The notes under the pieces are model-generated. The model searched no databases, had not been told where the DNA came from, and worked only from the letters and a program-made list of their open reading frames with translations. Made by a program: the position numbers and the translations under genes. DNA of 64,000 bases from Limnohabitans sp. (GTDB taxonomy: Bacteria; Pseudomonadota; Gammaproteobacteria; Burkholderiales; Burkholderiaceae_C), in assembly GCA_018882835.1 (NCBI GenBank), contig VERE01000016.1, positions 1-64,000 of the forward strand, in the 5' to 3' direction. The stretch's first letter is position 1, and every line of letters begins with the position of its first letter. Positions 8,799 through 17,832 of the stretch are shown here, one piece after another.

Positions 8799-10279
8799 GC
8801 CTGGGTGCGACGAGAAACAGATTTCTTGGCGAGCTTCGGTTCAGACTGCTGGCCCAGCAAATAACTCAGCAACAAGCCCACGGGCCGGCCAGTGGCGCCT
8901 TTGGCGCCCCCGCTCTTCCAGGCGGTGCCCGCAATGTCCAAATGCGCCCAAGGAAATTGGCCGGAAAATCGTTGCAAGAATTTTGCCGCCGTGACCGCCC
9001 CTGCAGAACGATCGCCCACATTGGCCACATCGGCAAAATTGGATTTCAAGCCATCCGCGTATTCATCGTCCAAGGGCATGCGCCAGCACAGATCGAGTGA
9101 CTGTTCACCGGCTGTCAGCAGGGCTTGCGCCAAGTCATCCTGGGTGGCAAACATGCCACTGCGCACACTGCCCAACGCAATCACACATGCCCCGGTGAGG
9201 GTGGCAATGTCAATCACGGCGGCGGGCTTGAAGCGCTCGGCGTAGGTCAGCGCATCGCACAAAATAAGCCGGCCTTCGGCATCGGTGTTCAACACTTCAA
9301 TGGTTTGCCCGCTCATGCTGGTCACCACATCGCCAGGCTTCAAGGCGCGGCCATCGGGCATGTTCTCACAGGCGGGGATCAGGCCCACAACATTGACCGC
9401 AGGCCTTAAATCGGCCAAGGCACGAAAGGTTCCCAGCACGCTGGCGGCGCCACACATGTCGAACTTCATTTCGTCCATGCCCGCGCCCGGCTTCAAGGAA
9501 ATGCCCCCCGTGTCAAAGGTGATGCCCTTGCCCACCAAGACCGTCGGCGCCACAGTCTTGGCCGCCCCCTGGTAGCGCAGGACAATGAAGCGCAGGGCGT
9601 TTTCTGATCCTTGGGCCACAGCCTCAAAAGACCCCATGCCCAGCCGCTTGACCTCTCTGGGCCCCATCACCTGACATTGAATGGGCCCGAGTCGGGTCAA
9701 GGACTCTGCCACTTTGGCCAGATGCTCAGGCGTGGCGTGGTTCGCGGGACGATTGCCCCACTCTCGCGCCAGCGTGACGCCCGCCACGCGGGCCTTGGCT
9801 TGCGCCAGTGCGTTTTGCGCCATTTTGACGTCTGGCACCCCCAGCGTGACGGTTTTAAGTCTGGCTGCCTCGGCACTGGGCTTGGTCGCGGTGTAAACGT
9901 AATGGGCATCGGCCACAGCCAGCGCCAGGGCGCAAACCTGGGCCGTGTCAGCGCTTGGCAAGACAAAGGCCATGTCCTTGGGCTTCGCACTTTTGACAGC
10001 CCCCGCAGCTGCGGTCACCGCCAAACGCCAATGCTTGGGTTGCCCCTCGCCCAAAGTCACCAGCACCACGCGCGAGGCCACAAGACCAGGCACACGCCAC
10101 AGGGTGAGCAACTTGCCCGGCTTGCCGAGGTCCAGCTCTCCTGCGCGCACTGCTTGCGTCACGAGGGTTCCCAAAGCCGAGTTGTCTTTGGGCAAAGTGG
10201 CTGGCACCAGGACCACCAGGGCGTCGGTTTTCAGGGTTGTGGCCTGGGCCAGCGTCAGGGGTTTGAGTTGGAAGTTCAT
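8795..10279 (-). CDS. pepA: Leucyl (cytosol) aminopeptidase, M17 family
   Basis: A 494-aa dimetal aminopeptidase that removes N-terminal residues from peptides; in E. coli PepA also binds DNA at Xer sites and carAB. The C-terminal catalytic domain carries the metal/active-site blocks VGKGITFDTGGISLKP, MDEMKFDMCGAASV and the signature NTDAEGRLILCDAL. VIDIATLTGACVIALG follows. The N-terminal about 170 residues are the variable regulatory domain. The start ATG (10277-10279) is only 23 bp from the divergent lptF start, so control regions must overlap. It is the first gene of a three-gene operon linked by 4-base overlaps. Confidence 0.95.
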   Translation of the reverse strand: MNFQLKPLTLAQATTLKTDALVVLVPATLPKDNSALGTLVTQAVRAGELDLGKPGKLLTLWRVPGLVASRVVLVTLGEGQPKHWRLAVTAAAGAVKSAKPKDMAFVLPSADTAQVCALALAVADAHYVYTATKPSAEAARLKTVTLGVPDVKMAQNALAQAKARVAGVTLAREWGNRPANHATPEHLAKVAESLTRLGPIQCQVMGPREVKRLGMGSFEAVAQGSENALRFIVLRYQGAAKTVAPTVLVGKGITFDTGGISLKPGAGMDEMKFDMCGAASVLGTFRALADLRPAVNVVGLIPACENMPDGRALKPGDVVTSMSGQTIEVLNTDAEGRLILCDALTYAERFKPAAVIDIATLTGACVIALGSVRSGMFATQDDLAQALLTAGEQSLDLCWRMPLDDEYADGLKSNFADVANVGDRSAGAVTAAKFLQRFSGQFPWAHLDIAGTAWKSGGAKGATGRPVGLLLSYLLGQQSEPKLAKKSVSRRTQA

Positions 10280-10302
10280 AATTCAGGTTTTGGTTCCCAG
10301 CA

Positions 10303-11415
10303 ATGTTATTCCATTCTTCCCTTCGACAAGACCTGGTTCGCAGTTTTGGTGCGACCCTGGTGGTGCTCGTCACCATTGTGATGACCATGATGCTGATCCG
10401 TACCCTGGGGCAGGCGTCACGCGGGAGTGTCAACCCCTCGGAGGTTAGTCTGGTTTTGGGCTACACCATGCTGGGACATTTGCCCACCATCCTGACCATG
10501 AGCGTCTTCATCGCAGCGGTGGGCACCCTTTCCCGAATGTACCGGGACAGCGAAATGGTCATTTGGCTGACCAGTGGCAATGGTTTGCTGAGCTTTTTGC
10601 GCCCTCTTCTGCGATTTTCATGGCCTGTCTTGCTGCTGATCTTCCTGCTGGCGCTGCTGGTATGGCCTTGGACTCACCAGCAAACCCAGGAACTCAAAGA
10701 CCGTTTTGAAAAACGGGGGGACTTGGAGCGTGTGGCACCCGGTCAGTTTCAAGAGTCGGCCAACGGACAACGGGTCTTTTTCATCGAAAAGTCTGATGCT
10801 GGGGACAAGCAAGGCAAAAATGTCTTCATTGCCTCGCAAGACAAAGAAGGCCGCACTGTCACCACCGCGCGCGATGGCCAAATCGTTGAGCGCGAAGGCG
10901 ACCGTTTTCTCATGCTTTCGGCAGGTCAGCGCCTGGACCCAACGCAAGGCAATGAGTTGTTAAAGCTGAGTGAATTCAAAGAATATGGCACGCTGATCAG
11001 CACCCAACCCCTGGACGCTTTACAGTTCAGCGCCAAAGCCACCCACTCCTGGGAGTTGGTGCAAAACCCGAGCCGGCAAAACCTGGCCGAACTGGCGTGG
11101 CGCCTGGGCCTGGGCCTGGCAGCCTTCAACCTGATCATCATGGCTTTGGCCATGGCCCGCATCAACCCCAGAGGTGCCCGTGGTGGCCACATGTTGCTGG
11201 CCTTGTTCACTTTCATTGTTTATTACAACCTGATCAACCTGGGGCAAAACTGGATTTCCAGTGGGCGCGCAAGCTTTGCCGGGCTGATGCTCACGTTGCA
11301 CGGCGGCGCCTTGCTCATCAGCCTCAGCTTGTTGATTGGCAGGCACCAGGACTGGCGTTTGGCCTGGCCTTTGTCCGGTGCCAAGTTGCGTGGCCAAAAG
11401 GATGCTCGCCCATGA
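10303..11415 (+). CDS. lptF: LPS export ABC transporter permease LptF
   Basis: A 370-aa inner-membrane subunit of LptB2FG, which extracts lipopolysaccharide from the inner membrane and feeds the Lpt bridge. The order is as in the family: a first helix with basic entry (RQDLVRSFGATLVVLVTIV), two more N-terminal helices, a periplasmic beta-jellyroll (residues about 120-250), and three C-terminal helices (AAFNLIIMALAMARINPRG onward). The coupling-region block RMYRDSEMVIWLTSG is diagnostic. The gene overlaps lptG by four bases (ATGA, 11412-11415). Confidence 0.95.
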   Translation: MLFHSSLRQDLVRSFGATLVVLVTIVMTMMLIRTLGQASRGSVNPSEVSLVLGYTMLGHLPTILTMSVFIAAVGTLSRMYRDSEMVIWLTSGNGLLSFLRPLLRFSWPVLLLIFLLALLVWPWTHQQTQELKDRFEKRGDLERVAPGQFQESANGQRVFFIEKSDAGDKQGKNVFIASQDKEGRTVTTARDGQIVEREGDRFLMLSAGQRLDPTQGNELLKLSEFKEYGTLISTQPLDALQFSAKATHSWELVQNPSRQNLAELAWRLGLGLAAFNLIIMALAMARINPRGARGGHMLLALFTFIVYYNLINLGQNWISSGRASFAGLMLTLHGGALLISLSLLIGRHQDWRLAWPLSGAKLRGQKDARP

Positions 11416-12521
11416 AAACACTGCGGCGCCTCATTTACGGCGAGGTTTTTTCAGCGGTCAGCTTCGTTGTGCTTGGCTTTCTGGGTTTGTTTTTTTTCTT
11501 TGATCTGATCGATGAGCTTCAGTGGGTTGGCAAAGGCGCACAAGGGGGGTACCAGGTTCGGCACGCCCTGTCCTATGTGACCTTGATGATTCCCAGCCAT
11601 GTCTATGAATTGCTGCCGATTGCGGTCTTGATTGGCACCATTTTTGTTATGGCTAGGCTCGCTCAAAGCTCAGAATTCACCATTCTGAGAACCAGTGGCC
11701 TGGGCCCTTTCATGGCATTGCGGCACCTTTTGTGGCTGGGCCTGGCCTTTGTCATCTTGACCTTTGCCGTTGGTGACTACCTGTCGCCGTTCTGTGACCG
11801 ACAGGCGCAATTGCTGAAGTCTCGCTATCTGGGGCAAATCACGGTAGGGCAAACTGGCGCCTGGCTCAAAGAAAGGCAGGCGTACACACAACAGGCCGTG
11901 AACGTTCAGGCTTTGACCCCGGAGGGCGACATGCAAGGCATTCGAATTTATGAATTCGACCGTGCGGGCTTGCTGCTTTCACTGACACAGGCCAGCTCTG
12001 GCACTTTCTCGGAGGACGACGACGCCTGGCTTTTGTCGACCGTGCAACGTGACGAGTTTCAACACCAAGGACAGGAACGCGACACCATCAAACGCCTCCA
12101 AATGCCCAGCCTTCGATGGCCCACGGCCATCAGCTCGGAGATGGTGTCGGTGGCCTTGTTAAAGCCAGACCGGATGAAAACACTGGATCTGTTTCAATAC
12201 ATCCGTCACTTGGAGCAAAACGCCCAATCGGCACACCGGTACGAAATCGAGTTTTGGAAGAAAGTCTTTTACCCCATCAGTTGCCTGGTCATGATGGTGC
12301 TTGCGCTGCCATTTGCCTACCTGCATTTCCGCAGCGGAAGCATTGCCACCTTTGTCTTCATTGGGGTGCTGATCGGTATCAGTTTCTTTTTGCTGAACAA
12401 CGTTTTCGGCTATGTCGGCAACTTGCAGCAATGGGCCCCATGGCTGGCGGCGGCAGCGCCTGGCCTGATTTATTCTTTTTTATCACTCGGCGCCTTTGGG
12501 TGGCTGGTATTGAGACGCTGA
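11412..12521 (+). CDS. lptG: LPS export ABC transporter permease LptG
   Basis: A 369-aa partner permease of LptF. The start is the ATG at 11412 (MKTLRRLIYGEVFSAVSFV), inside the overlap with lptF; the longer open frame upstream is a shadow. Transmembrane helices flank a periplasmic jellyroll as in LptF. The block MARLAQSSEFTILRTSGLG matches the coupling helix of LptG. The C-terminal helices include CLVMMVLALPFAYLHFRSG. The TGA shares its A with the ATG of the next gene (TGATG at 12519-12523), so cbiX is probably co-translated. Confidence 0.95.
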   Translation: MKTLRRLIYGEVFSAVSFVVLGFLGLFFFFDLIDELQWVGKGAQGGYQVRHALSYVTLMIPSHVYELLPIAVLIGTIFVMARLAQSSEFTILRTSGLGPFMALRHLLWLGLAFVILTFAVGDYLSPFCDRQAQLLKSRYLGQITVGQTGAWLKERQAYTQQAVNVQALTPEGDMQGIRIYEFDRAGLLLSLTQASSGTFSEDDDAWLLSTVQRDEFQHQGQERDTIKRLQMPSLRWPTAISSEMVSVALLKPDRMKTLDLFQYIRHLEQNAQSAHRYEIEFWKKVFYPISCLVMMVLALPFAYLHFRSGSIATFVFIGVLIGISFFLLNNVFGYVGNLQQWAPWLAAAAPGLIYSFLSLGAFGWLVLRR

Positions 12522-12889
12522 TGCAAGCCATTGTTTTGTTCGCCCATGGGTCTCGGGACCCCCTGTGGCATCGTCCCATTCAAGCTGTTGCGCAACGCAT
12601 CCGCTTGCGCTCTCCTCAAACCCAGGTTGAATGCGCCTATCTCGAATTGACTGCGCCCGACCTGCCGACCTGTGTCGCGAGCTTGCTCCAGCAGGGATGC
12701 ACCTCGCTGCGTGTGCTGCCCATGTTTCTGGGCATCGGCAAGCACGCACGGGAAGATCTGCCTGTGCTGATTGCCGAGCTTCGCGCAAGCCACCCCGAAT
12801 TACACATCGATGTGCTCCCATCGGTAGGCGAACATCCTGCACTGATTGCCTTGATGAGCGATTTGGCTTTGGGAGACATCGCCGGGTAG
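12521..12889 (+). CDS. Single-domain sirohydrochlorin chelatase-like protein (CbiX/SirB)
   Basis: A 122-aa protein of the short CbiX (class II chelatase) group, which inserts Co2+ or Fe2+ into sirohydrochlorin. The N-terminal metal/tetrapyrrole-binding histidine lies in IVLFAHGSRDPLW (H at about residue 9). The second lies in PMFLGIGKHAREDLP. The length equals one half of the two-domain enzymes. It overlaps lptG by one base, an unexpected location. With cysB 46 bp downstream and a siroheme-dependent CysI later in the window, ferrochelation for siroheme is a reasonable role. Metal preference cannot be read from the sequence. Confidence 0.85.
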   Translation: MQAIVLFAHGSRDPLWHRPIQAVAQRIRLRSPQTQVECAYLELTAPDLPTCVASLLQQGCTSLRVLPMFLGIGKHAREDLPVLIAELRASHPELHIDVLPSVGEHPALIALMSDLALGDIAG

Positions 12890-12899
12890 ATTCAGTTTT

Positions 12900-12913
12900 G
12901 GCATAATGATGCC
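12900..12913. promoter_or_regulatory. Inverted repeat and candidate -10 in the cysB leader
   Basis: GGCAT (12900-12904) and ATGCC (12909-12913) flank AATG. The sequence contains CATAAT, a fair -10 hexamer, and is followed by the AT-rich TTCTTTATATCTATTT. It could be the cysB promoter/operator (CysB often autoregulates) or a weak terminator of the lpt-cbiX unit. Confidence 0.35.
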
Positions 12914-12934
12914 ATTCTTTATATCTATTTGGTT

Positions 12935-13876
12935 ATGAATCTTCACCAATTCAGATTTGTTCAGGAAGCAGCGCGTCGCAACCTCAACCTGACCGAGGCC
13001 GCCAAGGCCCTGCACACGTCGCAGCCCGGCGTGTCCAAGGCCATCATCGAGCTGGAAGAAGAGCTGGGCATCGAAATCTTTGCGCGGCATGGCAAACGGC
13101 TCAAGCGCATCACCGAGCCCGGTCAGCATGTGCTGAAAAGCATTGAGGTCATCCTGCGGGAGATCAACAACCTCAAGCGCATTGGCGACCAATTCAGCAC
13201 CCAAGACAGTGGCACCTTGTCCATTGCCACTACGCACACTCAAGCGCGCTATGTGCTGCCTGTGCCGGTGGCCAGCCTGCGCAAGGCTTACCCCAAAGTC
13301 AATGTCAGTTTGCATCAGGGCGCGCCCGACCAGGTGGCACGCATGGTGCTGGACGAAAGCGCTGAAATCGGCATCGCCACCGAATCGCTTTCCAACTATC
13401 CCGATCTGATCACCTTGCCGTGCTATGAATGGCAGCACGTATTGGTGCTGCCGATCGGCCATCCGCTGGCACACCAAACCCGCATCACGCTGGAAGACTT
13501 GTCACAATGGCCCTTGGTCACTTACCACCCGTCATTCACCGGCCGCACGCGCATCGACACGGCCTTTGCCCAAAAACATTTGACGCCCCGCATAGCGCTT
13601 GAAGCCATTGACTCCGACGTGATCAAAACCTATGTGCGCTTGGGCATGGGCGTGGGCATTGTGGCGGAAATGGCCGTGCGCGACGCGGCCGACACCGATC
13701 TGGTGGTGCGTCCCGGCGGCAACCTGTTTGGCAAAAACATGGCCCGCGTGGCCTTCAAACGTGGCAGCTACTTGCGCAATTTTGTGCTGGATTTCGCCGC
13801 CATGCTCAGCGAGCGCCTGGACCGCGACCTGATTACCAAAGCCCTTGAAGGCCGCGCAGAAGACTATCAGCTTTAA
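12935..13876 (+). CDS. cysB: LysR-family regulator of sulfur assimilation CysB
   Basis: A 313-aa transcription factor. The N-terminal winged HTH (MNLHQFRFVQEAARRNLNLT, then LHTSQPGVSKAIIELEEELG) is the CysB/Cbl subtype with TSQPGVSK in the recognition helix. The rest is the periplasmic-binding-like effector domain, which in CysB senses N-acetylserine or sulfate-starvation signals (LSIATTHTQARYVLP, GHPLAHQTRITLEDLSQWPLVTYH in two parts). I chose the ATG at 12935; an in-frame TTG six bases earlier is less likely. The expected targets are the tauE-cysIHDN genes starting 7.6 kb downstream. It ends 12 bp from the convergent hrpA end. Confidence 0.9.
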   Translation: MNLHQFRFVQEAARRNLNLTEAAKALHTSQPGVSKAIIELEEELGIEIFARHGKRLKRITEPGQHVLKSIEVILREINNLKRIGDQFSTQDSGTLSIATTHTQARYVLPVPVASLRKAYPKVNVSLHQGAPDQVARMVLDESAEIGIATESLSNYPDLITLPCYEWQHVLVLPIGHPLAHQTRITLEDLSQWPLVTYHPSFTGRTRIDTAFAQKHLTPRIALEAIDSDVIKTYVRLGMGVGIVAEMAVRDAADTDLVVRPGGNLFGKNMARVAFKRGSYLRNFVLDFAAMLSERLDRDLITKALEGRAEDYQL

Positions 13877-13888
13877 GGCCCAGGCACT

Positions 13889-16800
13889 TCACTGATTGAT
13901 CAAAGCCCACGCCTTGTCCAAGCGCTTCACGCTGACAGGCTGAGGCGTGCGCAACTCTTGCGCAAACAGGCTGATGCGAAGCTCTTCCAACAGCCACCTG
14001 AATTCGCGCGTGCGATCGTCTTGCACGCCTTTGCGCTCGGCCATCAGGCGCCAATAGCGCTGCTCGATGGGTTTGAGTTCCGCCAGCCGTGCGGCATCGC
14101 GGCTGGGATCGGCGCGAAGTTTGTCCAGGCGCATCATCACGCCCTTGAGGTAGCGCGGCAAATGCTGAATCTGGCTGGCCGGGGTATCCGTTACAAAGCG
14201 TTTTCCCAGCAGGCGTTGAAGCTGGCTCTGAATGTCTGCCACCACTTCTGGCTGTTGCTTGACGTCTTTGAGCTTGCGGCTCACGGCGGCATACTCGGAC
14301 AAGACGACCCCCGACAAACGCGCCACTTCTTGTGCAATGAGGTTCAAACGTCCTCGACCCTCCTCCACGCGCTTCCTGAATTCGCTGTCATTGCTGGGCA
14401 AGGGTGCCATCAAAAAGGCCCGCTCCAGTGCGGCATCAACGATCTGCCGAATCAAATCATCGCGGGTGCCGCCCAATTGCATGTAGGCCATGCTCATGCT
14501 TTGCAATTCCGGTATGTTTTTCACGAGGTACTTCAGGGCATCGCGCAGCTGCAGGGAAAACAAACGGCACAAGCCCTGGCGATGGCGCAAAGCCGCCACC
14601 TCGGGCTCGTCAAAGACTTCGATGCGAACCGCATCCCCCGCATCCACCAAGGCCGGGAAACCGATCAGGGTCTGCCCTCCTTTGCGAATTTCCAGCAACT
14701 CAGGCAATTCACCAAACGACCATTGCGTGTAATGCGCATCGGCGGTCAAAGCGCTGGACCCGTGAGAGGTTTTAGGCGCATGCGAGGCTGCGGCTTCGGG
14801 CTTGGCCGCAGAGGGCGCAGCATCGGCAGGCCCTTGCGCGGCAGGTCGCGCCTTCAGGCCCGCAAGGGCTTGGAAGGCACCGCGAGCCTGGGAACCCCAA
14901 TCCGCCTTGAGGCCGCCCAGATTTCGGCCTTGCCCCAATTGACGCCCATGCTCGTCCAAGACTCGAAAGTTCATGAACAAATATGCGGGCAGCATGTCGT
15001 GCTTGAAGTCAGCCCGTTTCATGTCGAGCTGGGTGTGGGTCTTGACCTGACGAATCAGGGCATCGACCAGGGAGCCGTGGCCGAACACATCAGGCGCTGA
15101 CAAGTTCTCGGCCATTTTGAGTGCGGTCTCCGGCAAGGGGACCATGCGGGCGCGCGGTTTTTGCGGCAAACTTTTCAGCAACGCCTGCACCTTGTCTTTG
15201 AGCATGCCGGGCACCAGCCACTCTGCCCGCTCTTCACTGACCTGGTTCAACACAAACAGGGGAACGGACACCGTCAAGCCATCGCGAGGATCACCAGGCT
15301 CGTGCAAGTATTGGACACTGCAATCAATGCCCCCCAAGCGCAGGGTTTTGGGAAACGCCTGGGTGGTGATGCCTGCGGCTTCGTGGCGCATCAACTCGTC
15401 GCGGGTCAAGAGCAAAGGCTCCGAAGCATCCCCCAAGGCCAAGCGACGCTTTTTTTCCTCTCGGTACCATCGCTCCAGGCCCGCACCACTGCAAACTTCG
15501 GCTGGCAATTGCTGGTCGTAAAAGGCGTAAATCAGGGCATCATCGACCAGCACATCCTGGCGGCGCGATTTGTGCTCCAACTCTTGCACCTGCCGCACCA
15601 GCTTGCGATTGGCCGCAAGAAAATTCAGCGGGGTGTCCCAGTCACCTTCCACCAGCGCTTCCCGAATGAAAATTTCACGGGCGCCCGCCAGGTCCGCGCG
15701 GGCATAGGGCACACGGCGACCGCTGTAAACCACCAGGCCATACAACGTGGCGCGCTCGAGTGCGGTGACCTCGGCCTTGCGTTTTTCCCAATGTGGGTCC
15801 AGCAACTGTTTGCGCAACAGGTGCCCGCCGACTTGCTCCAGCCAAGTCGGATCGATGGCTGCAATGCCACGCCCAAACAGCCGTGTGGTCTCCACCAATT
15901 CGGCACAGACAATCCAGCGCCCCGGCTTTTTCTTCAGGTGGGCACCGGGATGGCGGTAAAACTTGATGCCACGCGCGCCCAGATAAACGTCTTCCTCCTC
16001 AGCTCGGTAGCCCAGGTTACCGAGCAAGCCTGCCAGCATGGACAGATGCAGTTGCTCATAGCTGGCTGGTTCGCTGTTGAGTTTCCAGCCGTGCTCGGCA
16101 ACCACGGTGTGCAACTGCGTGTGCACATCGCGCCATTCCCGCAGGCGGCGTGGGTTGATGAAATTCTGGCGCAGCAGTGTTTCGTATTGCCGGTTGGACA
16201 AGCGGTGGCTGTCCGAGCCCCCCCGGCTGTCATGAATCCAGCGCCATAGGCTGAGGTAGCCGCTGAACTCGCTCTTCTCATCTTTGAACTTGGCATGCGC
16301 CTGGTCGGCCTGGGTTTGCTGTGCCAACGGGCGGTCGCGCACATCTTGCACACTCAAGGCCGAGGCAATGTTGAGCACTTCGTCCAGGGCTTGCCGGTGG
16401 CGGGCCTCCAAAATCATCCGTCCTACGCGCGGGTCCAGGGGCAAGCGTGACAGCTCGCGCCCCATCGGTGTCAGTGCCAGGTCATCGTTGACGGCGCCCA
16501 GTTCGTTCAGCAGCTGGTAGCCATCGCTGATGGCTTTGGGGCGCGGCGCTTCCAAAAACGGAAACTGGCTCACTTCCCCCAAGTGCAAGGACATCATGCG
16601 CAAAATCACACCAGCCAATGAGCTGCGCAAAATTTCAGGGTCGGTAAAGCGTGGGCGACCCGCAAAGTCTTTCTCATCGTACAGGCGGATGCAAATACCA
16701 TCGGCCACCCGACCGCATCGCCCCGATCGCTGATTGGCCGCGGCCTGGCTGATGGGCTCCACCAGCAACTGTTCGACCTTGCTGCGAAAACTGTACCGCT

Positions 16801-17791
16801 TCACGCGTGCGGTGCCGCTGTCAATGACGTAGCGAATGCCCGGCACGGTCAGCGACGTTTCCGCCACGTTGGTGGCGAGCACGATGCGCCGCCCCGGATG
16901 GGGCTCGAAGACCCGGTCTTGCTCAGCCTGAGACAAGCGCGCAAACAACGGTAGCACCTCGGCCCCCCGGGTGGCGGGCTGATGCCCGAGGTGATGGCGC
17001 AGGTGGTCTGCAGCTTCCCGAATTTCGCGCTCTCCTGGAAGGAACACCAGAATGTCGCCCTGTTGGCGCGGATCGCGCCAAAGCTCATCCACCGCCTCGG
17101 CGATGGCGTCTTCCAGGCCGTGGTCGCGGCTTTCCTCGAAAGGGCGCCAGCGCACTTCCACGGGATAAGTCCGCCCCGACACGGTGAGCACCGGCGCAGG
17201 CCCTTTGGCGGAGGCGAAGTGTTGCGCAAAGCGATCCGCATCAATCGTCGCCGAGGTCACAATGATTTTCAAATCGGGGCGCCTGGGCAAGATCTGACGC
17301 AAATAGCCCAGCAAGAAGTCGATGTTCAGGCTACGCTCGTGCGCCTCGTCAATGATCAGCGTGTCGTAGGCTTGCAGCAGGGGATCGCTCTGGGTCTCGG
17401 CCAGCAAAATGCCATCGGTCATGAGCTTCACCGAGGCGGTCTTGCTGAGCCGGTCGTTGAAGCGAACCTTGTAGCCAACCACCTCGCCCACGGGCGTGTG
17501 CAACTCTTCTGCAATGCGCTTGGCCACCGATGTCGCGGCAATGCGGCGCGGCTGGGTATGGCCGATCAGACGACCTCGCTCGCCCGCTCGCGCATTCAAT
17601 CGGCCCCGCCCCAGCGCCAGCGCCATTTTGGGCAATTGGGTGGTCTTGCCCGAGCCTGTCTCTCCGCAGACGATCACGACCTGGTGGGCCTGGATGGCCG
17701 CCATCAGCTCATCTCGGCGGGCCGAAACAGGCAGGCCTTCGGGAAATTCGATCTTCAGGGGCGTGGCGTCAGTCAAAACAGGGGGCAACAT
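13889..17791 (-). CDS. hrpA: ATP-dependent RNA helicase HrpA
   Basis: A 1300-aa DEAH-box (DExH) helicase of the HrpA type, acting on RNA and stalled ribosomes. RecA domain 1 has Walker A GETGSGKTTQLPKMA, DEAHERSLNIDFLLGYL and SAT (VTSATIDADRFAQHF). Domain 2 has ATNVAETSLTVPGIRYVIDSG split over motif V and QRSGRCGR (motif VI). HA2 and OB domains follow, then the long HrpA-specific C-terminal DUF3418 region (from about residue 700). I chose the ATG at 17789-17791, preceded by AGGA; an upstream in-frame TTG would add three residues. The start lies 41 bp from the divergent argA start. Confidence 0.95.
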   Translation of the reverse strand: MLPPVLTDATPLKIEFPEGLPVSARRDELMAAIQAHQVVIVCGETGSGKTTQLPKMALALGRGRLNARAGERGRLIGHTQPRRIAATSVAKRIAEELHTPVGEVVGYKVRFNDRLSKTASVKLMTDGILLAETQSDPLLQAYDTLIIDEAHERSLNIDFLLGYLRQILPRRPDLKIIVTSATIDADRFAQHFASAKGPAPVLTVSGRTYPVEVRWRPFEESRDHGLEDAIAEAVDELWRDPRQQGDILVFLPGEREIREAADHLRHHLGHQPATRGAEVLPLFARLSQAEQDRVFEPHPGRRIVLATNVAETSLTVPGIRYVIDSGTARVKRYSFRSKVEQLLVEPISQAAANQRSGRCGRVADGICIRLYDEKDFAGRPRFTDPEILRSSLAGVILRMMSLHLGEVSQFPFLEAPRPKAISDGYQLLNELGAVNDDLALTPMGRELSRLPLDPRVGRMILEARHRQALDEVLNIASALSVQDVRDRPLAQQTQADQAHAKFKDEKSEFSGYLSLWRWIHDSRGGSDSHRLSNRQYETLLRQNFINPRRLREWRDVHTQLHTVVAEHGWKLNSEPASYEQLHLSMLAGLLGNLGYRAEEEDVYLGARGIKFYRHPGAHLKKKPGRWIVCAELVETTRLFGRGIAAIDPTWLEQVGGHLLRKQLLDPHWEKRKAEVTALERATLYGLVVYSGRRVPYARADLAGAREIFIREALVEGDWDTPLNFLAANRKLVRQVQELEHKSRRQDVLVDDALIYAFYDQQLPAEVCSGAGLERWYREEKKRRLALGDASEPLLLTRDELMRHEAAGITTQAFPKTLRLGGIDCSVQYLHEPGDPRDGLTVSVPLFVLNQVSEERAEWLVPGMLKDKVQALLKSLPQKPRARMVPLPETALKMAENLSAPDVFGHGSLVDALIRQVKTHTQLDMKRADFKHDMLPAYLFMNFRVLDEHGRQLGQGRNLGGLKADWGSQARGAFQALAGLKARPAAQGPADAAPSAAKPEAAASHAPKTSHGSSALTADAHYTQWSFGELPELLEIRKGGQTLIGFPALVDAGDAVRIEVFDEPEVAALRHRQGLCRLFSLQLRDALKYLVKNIPELQSMSMAYMQLGGTRDDLIRQIVDAALERAFLMAPLPSNDSEFRKRVEEGRGRLNLIAQEVARLSGVVLSEYAAVSRKLKDVKQQPEVVADIQSQLQRLLGKRFVTDTPASQIQHLPRYLKGVMMRLDKLRADPSRDAARLAELKPIEQRYWRLMAERKGVQDDRTREFRWLLEELRISLFAQELRTPQPVSVKRLDKAWALINQ

Positions 17792-17832
17792 GGTGGACAA
17801 TCCTGAATTATCCCTGCCGGATTCGTCATTCC

